The notes beneath the pieces are model-generated. The model was not told where the DNA came from. It saw only the letters and a program-made list of their open reading frames with translations, and searched no databases. Shown here piece after piece: positions 1 through 5,532 of a stretch of 5,532 bases of DNA (positions within the stretch are counted from its first letter, which is position 1; the number at the start of each line of letters is the position of its first letter). This stretch comes from an uncultured Bacteroidales bacterium (lineage in GTDB: Bacteria > Bacteroidota > Bacteroidia > Bacteroidales > Bacteroidaceae): contig CAMBWV010000089.1 in NCBI GenBank assembly GCA_945871755.1, positions 1 through 5,532 on the forward strand, in the 5' to 3' direction. The translations under genes and the position numbers were made by a program.

Positions 1-521
1 GAGCCGTGGTCACCCTGCTCAGTTTCTTCGCCAGTGCCGATGGGCTGCGCAGTTACGTTGTTTGGGGCATGGGTTCCTATGGCAGTGTGGGACTGGATGC
101 CTTGCCCGTTTTCGCCACGCTGGTGTGCGTGGGCCTAGGTGCGGCCTTGTGTCTGGGTAAACCGCTCAACGCGCTCCTGCTTGGCGATGCCTATGCACAA
201 AACCTAGGCTACCGTTTGCGCCCTCTGCGGTTGGGCATCCTCGCACTGGGCGGTGGATTGTGCGCTGTCTGCACCGCATTGTGCGGCCCTATAGCATTCA
301 TCGGTCTGGCCGTACCCCACGTGGCCCGCTTGACCCTTCGCACAGCCGACCATCGCCGCCTCCTGCCCGCCACCCTGCTTTGGGGCGCCAACATCTCGTT
401 GGCCTGCCATCTGATTAGCCTCATCGGCGGTGCGGGGATGGTTCTCCCGCTCAACGCCATTACGGCCCTCGTGGGTGTACCCGTGGCATTGCTGATTATG
501 CGCCAGGGACCGCGCGGCTAA
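1..521 (+). CDS. FecCD/BtuC-family ABC transporter permease, C-terminal half (5' partial)
   Basis: Inner-membrane permease subunit of a type II ABC importer for iron-siderophore, haem or vitamin B12. Such subunits dimerise, pair with an ATPase and receive substrate from a periplasmic binding protein. The gene enters from the left edge; the reading frame is open from base 3, so the GTG at 6 is probably internal. About 172 residues are present, against roughly 330-350 for a whole family member. Several hydrophobic helices are visible. The family hallmark GPIAFIGLAVPHVARL is encoded at 285-332. A GDAYAQNLG segment about 35 residues before it resembles the loop that contacts the ATPase. The tail LPLNAITALVGVPVALLIM is the usual FecCD C-terminal helix. 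It ends with TAA, followed by a terminator rather than an ATPase gene, so the ATPase must be upstream or elsewhere. The family call is firm; the substrate cannot be told from this half. Confidence 0.93.
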   Translation, partial: AVVTLLSFFASADGLRSYVVWGMGSYGSVGLDALPVFATLVCVGLGAALCLGKPLNALLLGDAYAQNLGYRLRPLRLGILALGGGLCAVCTALCGPIAFIGLAVPHVARLTLRTADHRRLLPATLLWGANISLACHLISLIGGAGMVLPLNAITALVGVPVALLIMRQGPRG

Positions 522-550
522 ACCTTACCCAAGGAGAGATCGCAAGGTTC

Positions 551-589
551 GAAGGATTTCGGGAGAAGGAAGAAGGATTTCGGGAGAAG
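551..589. repeat. Two-copy direct repeat, 18-bp unit
   Basis: The 18-mer GAAGGATTTCGGGAGAAG occurs at 551-568 and again, identically, at 572-589, a period of 21 bp. It lies between the permease stop codon and the terminator hairpin. It is purine-rich on the plus strand and has no open frame of note. It may be a slippage duplication or one end of a variable-number tandem repeat; no function is visible. Confidence 0.85.
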
Positions 590-594
590 CCAAG

Positions 595-642
595 AAAAAG
601 CCAGGGGCCGTGTCGCGCAGACACAGCCCCTGGCTGATTTTT
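595..642. terminator. Bidirectional intrinsic terminator
   Basis: A perfect 10-bp stem (599-608 with 626-635) continues, after one C-A mismatch, into a 5-bp stem (610-614 with 620-624) capped by the loop GCGCA. On the plus strand the stem is followed by a five-T run at 638-642. On the minus strand it is followed directly by T-rich sequence, the complement of the A-run 595-599. The genes on either side converge on it: the permease ends at 521 and the minus-strand secreted-protein gene ends at 702. It therefore probably ends transcription from both directions. Confidence 0.88.
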
Positions 643-701
643 ATGGTTTTCCTTTGCAGGCGGATGGGAAAGCCTGCAGGGAAATTGGTTCGGGCAGAGC
701 G

Positions 702-2582
702 TTACTTCAGCACCTTGATAACTTTTCCGTTGGAGAGTTTGAGAATGTTCAGACCCTTGACAAAACCGTTCGTGCGCTTACCGTCAACGGTGTAGTGCTC
801 GAGGATTTGCGTGTCGTCGCCCTGCAGATTCTCAATACCTGCCACATATTCGGCAATGGTTGTCTGGGCGGCGTTGACTACGCGGCCGTTGTTTCTGTTG
901 ATAAGTATAGCCACCACGCTCAGGCGGTCAACATCCTGAATCATCTCCACACCCTTGGTGGAGCGGATGCCTTCCGTGATGTCGAACAGAGCCGTGTGCT
1001 TCTGCGTGCGGCCAGAAACGATGGGCGCTTGGATAGAGCCTTCCACACCTTCCATGATTGACAGGGCGGCAATGCCCACATGGTCATAGTTCATCGTCAC
1101 TTTTGATGGCTTATTGGCCCATTCTTGCAGGTCCGCATCGCTGTAACTTTGCCCACTCAGGTAGTTGGTTTGCCTACCAGCAGTACCGCTGTTGATATCG
1201 TCGCCAACGAGCACGTAGGCCACGCCATAAGGAGCATCGTCGCGGTCCACACTGAACGTGGTCTCGGAGATAACGATGATAGAGTCTTGCGTTTCGTTCC
1301 AGTAAGCGTTCACACGGAGCGCAGCCTCAGAGGGATTCTGGAGGAACTGCGGCATATACTGCGCCACATCAAGGGGATAGATGTCCGCTGCACGGTCCAC
1401 GAAGCAGGAAGGAAATCCCGACACCTTGTTCAGCAAGGGTTTGAAATCGTTGGACGTGATATAATCATAATTACCGCCATGGATTGCAATGCCAATCCAG
1501 TCGTCAGGATATTGCTCCATACAGCGATCCATTCCAACAATACCCATCGGGCACCAGCCGCACCACGTTCCCGTAAATTCCTCTTCAAGGACTGTGCGTT
1601 TCTCGCTCTTGTTCAGACATAGGACATCGCCCGTCAGGGTCACGTCCTTCGTCATTTCGTTGGCCACGCCATTGACCTTCGTGAGTTTGAAGCGGTAATT
1701 GTGGAAACCAGCAGTGTTGGCAGGAATCGGAAGTTGGACGTAGTCACCCACATAAGGCTTGATGACAGACGTGCCACTGAGATTGATGGTTTTCTCTGCG
1801 AAGGTTTCGTTCGTGGCAAGGTTCTCCAGCACATAGGAGAAGGAGGAAATCGGTTGGTAACCATTGTTGAATATGGAAACTGTGGCAGACGTACTAGTTC
1901 CCTTTAGAGCAACCTTTTCAGAGAAGGACGTAGTTTGGAATCTAGCCGCATTGCTATTGAAATTCTCGCCCGTGAGGGTAACGGCTATTGAAGCATTGAG
2001 ATCAAAATCTAACGCCAAATCCGTCCAATCGGTAACTAGGGTAGAGGTTTTGATGAAGAAACCACCCGCACAACCTGGGCCTTTGTCCACAATTACGGGA
2101 TTCTTGCCAGTGGAAAGCGATATACTGGTCACTTTCAAGGAATAGCCCACGTAGCATCCCTTGGTCGGAACCACGTGGTCGCCTTCAATTTGCGTGGAGA
2201 TACGTTCCTTGACATCCGCACTGGCTGTCACGTCCTGACAGAAGAGGGTGGCGGCAGAAGCGGACGAAGGTAATTTGGTAGAAGCCCAAACCTTGAGGTC
2301 CGTCACATTAGAGGGAGAATTGACAATGAAGGAAACCTCTTCGATTTTCTTGCCGGCCAGTTCTGCGGGCACAAAGATGGCCACGCTATATACCTCATTC
2401 ACAACGGAATTATCGCCCAGGCCGAACTGCTGATAGCGGTCGGATTCTTCTTCCGTCAGTTGGAAATAGGTAAAGTTGAGCGTCTTTTGCTGTGCCATGG
2501 CCGATACGGACACGGCCAAGAGTGCCAGCAATAGGCTGCACCGCGACAGCACGCTCTGTAAAGAGAGTAGAATCTTTTTCAT
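702..2582 (-). CDS. Exported Omp28-like protein with thioredoxin-type CGWC motif and T9SS-like C-terminal tail
   Basis: A 626-residue exported protein. Residues 1-30 form a signal peptide: the basic start MKK, a leucine/alanine-rich core and a likely signal peptidase I site after SAMA, before QQ. No lipobox cysteine is present. Residues about 35-320 look like beta-rich, immunoglobulin/jelly-roll-like adhesive modules. Residues about 328-400 match the Omp28-related thioredoxin-like family: EEFTGTWCGWCPMG has the CxxC pair at C341 and C344, and GFPSCF places the expected cis-proline at P391. The last ~40 residues, with YTVDGKRT, KGLNILKLSNGK and a basic end, resemble a type A T9SS sorting signal, which would send the protein to the surface or medium. 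The CxxC suggests disulfide chemistry, but Omp28 proteins have no settled function. The ATG at 2580-2582 fits the signal peptide; no Shine-Dalgarno is seen. It is the last gene before the bidirectional terminator and 114 bp after the NfeD-like gene, so it may be co-transcribed or independent. Confidence 0.85.
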   Translation of the reverse strand: MKKILLSLQSVLSRCSLLLALLAVSVSAMAQQKTLNFTYFQLTEEESDRYQQFGLGDNSVVNEVYSVAIFVPAELAGKKIEEVSFIVNSPSNVTDLKVWASTKLPSSASAATLFCQDVTASADVKERISTQIEGDHVVPTKGCYVGYSLKVTSISLSTGKNPVIVDKGPGCAGGFFIKTSTLVTDWTDLALDFDLNASIAVTLTGENFNSNAARFQTTSFSEKVALKGTSTSATVSIFNNGYQPISSFSYVLENLATNETFAEKTINLSGTSVIKPYVGDYVQLPIPANTAGFHNYRFKLTKVNGVANEMTKDVTLTGDVLCLNKSEKRTVLEEEFTGTWCGWCPMGIVGMDRCMEQYPDDWIGIAIHGGNYDYITSNDFKPLLNKVSGFPSCFVDRAADIYPLDVAQYMPQFLQNPSEAALRVNAYWNETQDSIIVISETTFSVDRDDAPYGVAYVLVGDDINSGTAGRQTNYLSGQSYSDADLQEWANKPSKVTMNYDHVGIAALSIMEGVEGSIQAPIVSGRTQKHTALFDITEGIRSTKGVEMIQDVDRLSVVAILINRNNGRVVNAAQTTIAEYVAGIENLQGDDTQILEHYTVDGKRTNGFVKGLNILKLSNGKVIKVLK

Positions 2583-2696
2583 ACGCGAAATTATTATAGA
2601 TTAGTAAAGTTGTCTTATTTCTTGCACTAAACAGAGCCGATTCCTTGCTCCGAGGAAAAACTAAGTGCCTTATCTGCACAACCAAGTGCCCAGCCC

Positions 2697-3167
2697 TTAC
2701 GCCTCGTGGAGTTCTTCGACAATAATCAGGGCTTCGTTGACAGCGATGACCTGTATCGGTGTGCCTTCCGAGAGGAACTCGCCCGAGGACTTCACCTCCA
2801 CGACCTGTCCGTTGATACGTGCGTTGCCGATGAGGGCCAGACGGGTGAGGGCCTTTCCTTTGTCGCCCACTTTCACGGAGAGTTGGGCCTGCGTGGCGGC
2901 TGTGCTGTCAATCGTACTCTTGAGGGAAACGCGCTCAATGGCCTTTGAGCGCATCACCCACCAGATACAGAGGGCCAGCACCAGCCCAGAGGCCACCAAG
3001 GTGCCAAGGGCCGCGTTGCCACCATACTCATTATATATAAGGTATATGGCACTGCCCAAACTGGCAATGCCGCCAATACCTGAAATGCCAAAGCCAGGAA
3101 AAACGAAAATCTCAAGCGCGAACAATACTAGCGCAAGCAGGAGCAGAATAATGATGAGCGTGTTCAT
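2697..3167 (-). CDS. NfeD-like membrane protein (short form, no protease domain)
   Basis: A 156-residue inner-membrane protein. It has three predicted membrane segments at about residues 3-24, 27-46 and 52-72, with glycine-rich turns (FPGFGISGIGGIASLGSA) typical of NfeD. A polar linker follows, then an OB-fold-like beta domain at about 99-154 (VGDKGKALTRLALIGNARINGQVVEV, read here in two parts: VGDKGKALTRL and ALIGNARINGQVVEV). The long NfeD form carries an N-terminal ClpP-like serine protease domain; this one lacks it and matches the short form, often encoded beside a flotillin-like protein and thought to act in membrane microdomain organisation. No flotillin gene lies in the window. Its start is 27 nt after the rsgA stop, which suggests one operon, though a functional link to ribosome assembly is not established. 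The ATG at 3165-3167 is chosen because the first membrane helix begins immediately; no Shine-Dalgarno is visible. Confidence 0.86.
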   Translation of the reverse strand: MNTLIIILLLLALVLFALEIFVFPGFGISGIGGIASLGSAIYLIYNEYGGNAALGTLVASGLVLALCIWWVMRSKAIERVSLKSTIDSTAATQAQLSVKVGDKGKALTRLALIGNARINGQVVEVKSSGEFLSEGTPIQVIAVNEALIIVEELHEA

Positions 3168-3194
3168 AAGTGAGAGATTGATGATTGAGCAATG

Positions 3195-4154
3195 CTAGAA
3201 GGCGGCGCGGTACTTGCCTTCCTCTTTGTCCTCCAGCATAGAGAGGTAAGAAGCATAACGCGAGAGGGCGATGCGTCCCTGCTCTACGGCTTCGAGCACC
3301 GCACAGCCCGGTTCGCGGGTATGGGTGCAATTGGAGAAGCGGCAGTCGGCTGCCACGGCAAAGATTTCGCGGAAATAGTGCGACACTTCTTCGGTTTCCA
3401 TATCAAAGGTGCCGAAGCCCTTGATGCCTGGTATATCAATGAGGCTGCCTGCTTGATTGGGCAAGTCGAAGAGTTCGCTGAACGTGGTCGTATGCATACC
3501 CGTGCCATGCACTGCGGAAATTTCGGCAGTACGCGCATGGGCCTCAGGCACAAGGAGGTTGAGCAGCGTGGACTTCCCCACACCGCTGTGGCCTGCCAAG
3601 AGGGTGATGCGTCCCGCCAATTGTTGGCGCAGGGCTTCTATGCCTGTATTTTGTAAGGCCGACAGGGCGAAACATTCGTAACCAATCCCTGCGTAGAGGG
3701 CCATCAGTTCGTCAGCGCGGGCGCGCTCTTCATCGGTTTGCCAGTCGTCTGCCTTGTTGAATCCGAGGATGACGGGCACACGATAGGCTTCGGCGGAGGC
3801 CAGGAAGCGGTCGATGAAGGTGGTGGACGTTTCGGGGCGCGCGATGGTGACGATGAGCAAAGCCTGGTCGATATTGGCGGCTAGGATGTGGCTTTGCTTG
3901 GAAAGGTTGGAGGCTTTGCGGATGATATAGTTGCGGCGCTCGTCGATTTCGGTAATGAAGGCAGCCTCGCCTGCGGCCAGTTCATCGCCAGCCATCGTAA
4001 TGGTGACTCCATCGCCCACGGCCACGGGATTGGTTGAGCGGATGCCGCGCAGACGGAAGTTACCTTTGACGCGGCAGGGCACTATGCGCCCATCGTCTGT
4101 GCGCACTTCGTAGTGACTGCCTGTGTTGCGGATTACTTGGCCGTGGGTGGTCAT
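3195..4154 (-). CDS. rsgA: Ribosome small-subunit-dependent GTPase A (RsgA/YjeQ/EngC)
   Basis: A 319-residue cytoplasmic GTPase that acts late in 30S subunit maturation, checking the decoding region and releasing assembly factors. The architecture is complete. An N-terminal OB-fold spans about residues 1-75. A circularly permuted GTPase domain follows, with motifs in G4-G5-G1-G2-G3 order: NKAD at 133-136, SAL at 165-167, P-loop GHSGVGKST at 188-196, threonines 222-224 and DIPGIKGFG at 240-248. The C-terminal zinc-binding helical domain has Cys271, Cys276, His278 and Cys284 as ligands. Length is normal for the family. The ATG at 4152-4154 gives [17 protein letters not shown], the expected OB-fold beginning. 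It lies downstream of frr on the same strand, separated by a 156-bp spacer filled by a large inverted repeat whose arm stops 3 nt before this start codon. That structure could affect translation of rsgA. It is followed after 27 nt by the NfeD-like gene. Confidence 0.97.
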   Translation of the reverse strand: MTTHGQVIRNTGSHYEVRTDDGRIVPCRVKGNFRLRGIRSTNPVAVGDGVTITMAGDELAAGEAAFITEIDERRNYIIRKASNLSKQSHILAANIDQALLIVTIARPETSTTFIDRFLASAEAYRVPVILGFNKADDWQTDEERARADELMALYAGIGYECFALSALQNTGIEALRQQLAGRITLLAGHSGVGKSTLLNLLVPEAHARTAEISAVHGTGMHTTTFSELFDLPNQAGSLIDIPGIKGFGTFDMETEEVSHYFREIFAVAADCRFSNCTHTREPGCAVLEAVEQGRIALSRYASYLSMLEDKEEGKYRAAF

Positions 4155-4157
4155 TTT

Positions 4158-4308
4158 TAGTTAGGAGTTTGGAGTTAGGAGTTAGGAGTCTTTTCTTGGG
4201 ATTTGGGGAGAGGATTTTAGAGGATTATAGAGGAATTGGAGAGGAGGAATTGGAGAGGAATTCCTAATTGCAAAAGACTCCTAACTCCTAACTCCTAACT
4301 CCTAACTA
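4158..4308. repeat. Large inverted repeat built of AGTTAGG heptamers, filling the frr-rsgA spacer
   Basis: The arms are 4158-4194 and 4272-4308, complementary at 36 of 37 positions, with a 77-nt loop between them. Each arm holds four tandem heptamers, AGTTAGG on the left and its complement CCTAACT on the right, plus a shared AGTCTTTT / AAAAGACT inner end. The one mismatch is a variant heptamer, AGTTTGG, at 4166-4172. The right arm ends 2 nt from the frr stop codon and the left arm 3 nt from the rsgA ATG, so an frr-rsgA transcript would fold nearly the whole spacer into one hairpin. Possible roles are mRNA processing or stability, partial termination, or control of rsgA translation. It could also be a non-coding dispersed repeat with terminal inverted repeats. 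I see no target-site duplication. Confidence 0.9.
4209..4259. repeat. Purine-rich AGAGGA repeat array in the inverted-repeat loop
   Basis: The hexamer AGAGGA occurs five times, at 4209, 4219, 4229, 4240 and 4254, with spacings of 10, 10, 11 and 14 bp. The last copies extend into a repeated GAGGAATTGGAGAG. The array ends in a 10-bp palindrome, AGGAATTCCT (4256-4265). The plus strand is almost entirely purine plus T, so the frr-rsgA transcript would be pyrimidine- and A-rich here and little structured. Confidence 0.75.
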
Positions 4309-4310
4309 TC

Positions 4311-4871
4311 TTACACTGTCATAATTTCCTTACTCTTGGCGGCAAGGAGGTCTTCCACCTTCTTGACCATGCGGTCGTGGATTTTCTGGAGGTCGCCTTC
4401 GGAATCCTTCTCCACGTCTTCGGGAAGACCGTCCTTCAGACCCTTCTTCAGTTTCTCAATACCATCGCGGCGGGCATTGCGAATGGCCACTTTGGTTTCC
4501 TCACCTTCCTTGTTGCACTGCTTGGTCAGGTCGCGGCGGCGCTCCTCCGTGAGAGGCGGGATGCCGAGGCGGATGATTTCGCCGTTGTTCTCGGGCATGA
4601 TGCCTACGTTGGAATCAATGATGGCCTTTTCGATGTGGTGGAACATGGACTTATCCCAGGGCTTAATGGCGATGGTGCGAGCGTCGGGTGTCGTAATGGC
4701 GGCCACATTGTTGATGGGCACCATCGAACCGTAGGAGTTCACGCGGATTTCGTCGAGGATGTGCACGTTGGCCTTACCGGCGCGAATGTGGGAGAGGGTT
4801 TCCTCCAGGTGCATCACACTCATTTCCATCTTTTCCTCGCAGGCAGCGAGCAGTTCTTTTACGTCAATCAT
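4311..4871 (-). CDS. frr: Ribosome recycling factor (RRF)
   Basis: A 186-residue cytoplasmic protein, the normal RRF length (about 185). With EF-G it splits the post-termination 70S complex so ribosomes can be reused. Domain I is a three-helix bundle made of residues 1-29 and about 106-186; domain II is a beta domain at about 31-104. Family signatures are visible: RAGKAN at 30-35, corresponding to the usual RTGRA-like hinge segment; PWDKSM at 71-76; LTEERRRDL at 107-115; and RNARRD at 131-136, which carries the conserved arginines contacting 23S rRNA. The start ATG (4869-4871) gives the standard MIDVKELLAACEEKM beginning; no Shine-Dalgarno is seen, as is usual in Bacteroidota. It is the first gene of the minus-strand block, with a TACCTTTG promoter candidate about 105 bp upstream. 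rsgA follows across the inverted repeat. Confidence 0.97.
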   Translation of the reverse strand: MIDVKELLAACEEKMEMSVMHLEETLSHIRAGKANVHILDEIRVNSYGSMVPINNVAAITTPDARTIAIKPWDKSMFHHIEKAIIDSNVGIMPENNGEIIRLGIPPLTEERRRDLTKQCNKEGEETKVAIRNARRDGIEKLKKGLKDGLPEDVEKDSEGDLQKIHDRMVKKVEDLLAAKSKEIMTV

Positions 4872-4975
4872 GATTGGCAGTAGTTATTAGGTTATTAGTT
4901 GTCTTGTTTGAAAGTCCCTCCGCCGCAGCGCGCAGCACACTGACATTTGGCCGCAGTGGGGGCTGAATTTTGTTC

Positions 4976-5005
4976 CAAAGGTACATATATTTTTTGGTTT
5001 GAAAA
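4976..5005 (-). promoter_or_regulatory. Candidate Bacteroidota promoter for frr
   Basis: On the minus strand TACCTTTG (plus-strand 4976-4983) fits the -7 consensus TANNTTTG of the primary Bacteroidota sigma factor exactly. Eighteen bases upstream lies TTTT (complement of 5002-5005), a partial match to the -33 TTTG box. Transcription would begin near 4969, giving a leader of about 97 nt before the frr ATG. Confidence 0.55.
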
Positions 5006-5033
5006 GGCGAACGGTTTATTTTTTGTACTTTTG
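4998..5033 (+). promoter_or_regulatory. Candidate Bacteroidota promoter for hflX
   Basis: TACTTTTG at 5026-5033 matches the -7 element TANNTTTG exactly. A TTTG at 4998-5001 could be the -33 element, but the 24-bp gap is a few bases longer than usual. Transcription would start near 5040, leaving a leader of about 105 nt before the hflX ATG. The -7 boxes of this and the frr promoter are only about 42 bp apart and point away from each other. Confidence 0.6.
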
Positions 5034-5144
5034 CAACAACCAAGGGGCGGAGCCCGCGCTTCCCTTCCATTGCCAGGGCTACTGTCTATGCCCGCTGTGC
5101 GCCCGCCCATTCCCCTTTTTTTCATCTCTAATCCCTCTCTCCGA

Positions 5145-5532
5145 ATGAAGGAATTCATCCAATCTGAAGCTAAAACCGAAACCGCTGTCCTCGTGGGACT
5201 TATCACGAAAAAACAGGACGAGCGCAAAACCCAAGAATACCTGGACGAACTCGAGTTTCTTGCCGAAACGGCGGGCGCAGTCACCGTTCGCCGCTTCACG
5301 CAGCGCATGGACGGGCCCAGTTCCGTGACCTACGTGGGCAAAGGCAAGCTGGAGGAAATCCGCCAGTATATTGTGGCCGAAGAGGATGCCGAGCGCGAAG
5401 TCGGCATGGTCATCTTCGACGATGAACTCTCGGCCAAGCAACTCCGCAATATCGAGCGCGAACTCAAGGTGAAGGTGCTGGACCGCACCTCGCTCATCCT
5501 CGACATCTTTGCCATGCGCGCCCAGACGGCCA
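5145..5532 (+). CDS. hflX: GTPase HflX, N-terminal domain (3' partial)
   Basis: The first 129 residues of HflX, a GTPase that binds the 50S subunit and splits stalled or heat-stressed ribosomes. The frame is open to the right edge, so the GTP-binding domain (about residue 200 onward in the family) is outside the window. What is visible is the HflX N-terminal domain: ETAVLVGLITKKQDERKTQ near the start, the diagnostic YVGKGKLEEI at 63-72, IFDDELSAKQLRNIE at 90-104 and VLDRTSLILDIFAMRAQTA at 111-129. These are the strongest family signatures and leave little doubt. The ATG at 5145 gives MKEFIQSEAKTETAVLVGL, which matches my recollection of Bacteroidales HflX starts. An in-frame GTG at 5097 is possible but would add a proline-rich, unfamiliar extension. 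No Shine-Dalgarno is present. It is transcribed divergently from frr, linking two ribosome-recycling or rescue factors across one spacer. Confidence 0.95.
   Translation, partial: MKEFIQSEAKTETAVLVGLITKKQDERKTQEYLDELEFLAETAGAVTVRRFTQRMDGPSSVTYVGKGKLEEIRQYIVAEEDAEREVGMVIFDDELSAKQLRNIERELKVKVLDRTSLILDIFAMRAQTA

Noticed and set aside
655..678. A 7-bp hairpin, TGCAGGC with GCCTGCA and a 10-nt loop, downstream of the secreted-protein gene.
   Set aside because: It has no T-run on either strand, and the much stronger bidirectional hairpin follows within 20 bp.
1125..1622. Long plus-strand open frames opposite the secreted-protein gene (for example a 165-codon frame).
   Set aside because: They are antisense to a well-supported gene with signal peptide and family motifs, and their translations show no recognisable domain.
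2583..2696. Promoter or terminator between the NfeD-like gene and the secreted-protein gene.
   Set aside because: The AT-rich stretch 2583-2630 would suit a promoter, but the only near-match to TANNTTTG (TAATTTCG, 2586-2593 minus) is too close to the ATG. A GTGC/GCAC hairpin before a T-run has only a 4-bp stem. Neither is strong enough to list.
4158..4308. Interpretation of the inverted repeat as a CRISPR array or a full insertion sequence.
   Set aside because: There are no regularly spaced unique spacers, no transposase, and no target-site duplication at the ends.
4377..4883. A 168-codon plus-strand open frame opposite frr.
   Set aside because: It is the complement of the highly conserved RRF gene, so its openness follows from RRF codon use.
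4883..4898. Tandem 8-bp duplication GTTATTAG just upstream of the frr start codon.
   Set aside because: Two short AT-rich copies can arise by chance, and they do not match the AGTTAGG units of the frr-rsgA spacer.
5042..5122. Possible attenuator in the hflX leader: GGGCGG (5045-5050) can pair with CCGCCC (5103-5108), followed by a seven-T run at 5116-5122.
   Set aside because: The stem is only 6 bp with a loop above 50 nt, and the T-run is 7 nt beyond its base. No alternative antiterminator pairing or riboswitch core was recognisable.
5079..5441. A 120-codon minus-strand open frame opposite hflX.
   Set aside because: The plus strand encodes unmistakable HflX motifs across the same bases.

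Overview
The window reads as chromosomal DNA of a member of the Bacteroidota, most likely order Bacteroidales and probably Prevotella-like. Four things point that way. The start codons lack Shine-Dalgarno sequences. Two TANNTTTG-type promoter elements sit in the divergent spacer. One secreted protein ends in a C-terminal tail of the type IX secretion (T9SS) kind. The RsgA, RRF and HflX proteins also look Bacteroidales-like. The genus is an inference from recall, not from a search.

Layout from left to right: (1) positions 1-521 (+) hold the 3' half of a FecCD/BtuC-family permease for siderophore, haem or cobalamin import. (2) Positions 522-701 are a convergent spacer with an 18-bp direct repeat and a strong bidirectional terminator hairpin (599-635). 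(3) A four-gene block on the minus strand runs, in transcription order, frr (4871-4311), rsgA (4154-3195), a short NfeD-like membrane protein (3167-2697) and a 626-residue exported Omp28-like protein (2582-702). (4) Positions 4872-5144 are a divergent spacer with back-to-back promoter candidates. (5) From 5145 to the window end (+) is the N-terminal part of hflX, which runs off the edge.

The theme of the central and right parts is ribosome maintenance. RRF recycles post-termination ribosomes, RsgA is a late 30S assembly GTPase, and HflX, divergently transcribed, is a GTPase that splits stalled or stressed ribosomes. The NfeD-like protein and the secreted thioredoxin-fold protein are envelope proteins placed downstream of them. 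The distal gene may have its own promoter, since there is a 114-bp gap before it.

The most unusual element is the 156-bp frr-rsgA spacer. It is almost filled by a 37-bp near-perfect inverted repeat, each arm made of four AGTTAGG heptamers. Its arms end 2 nt from the frr stop and 3 nt from the rsgA start, and a purine-rich AGAGGA array lies in the loop. I see no CRISPR array, tRNA, rRNA, transposase or phage gene, and no convincing new multi-gene system. The window is mostly ordinary core chromosome with some interesting intergenic architecture.
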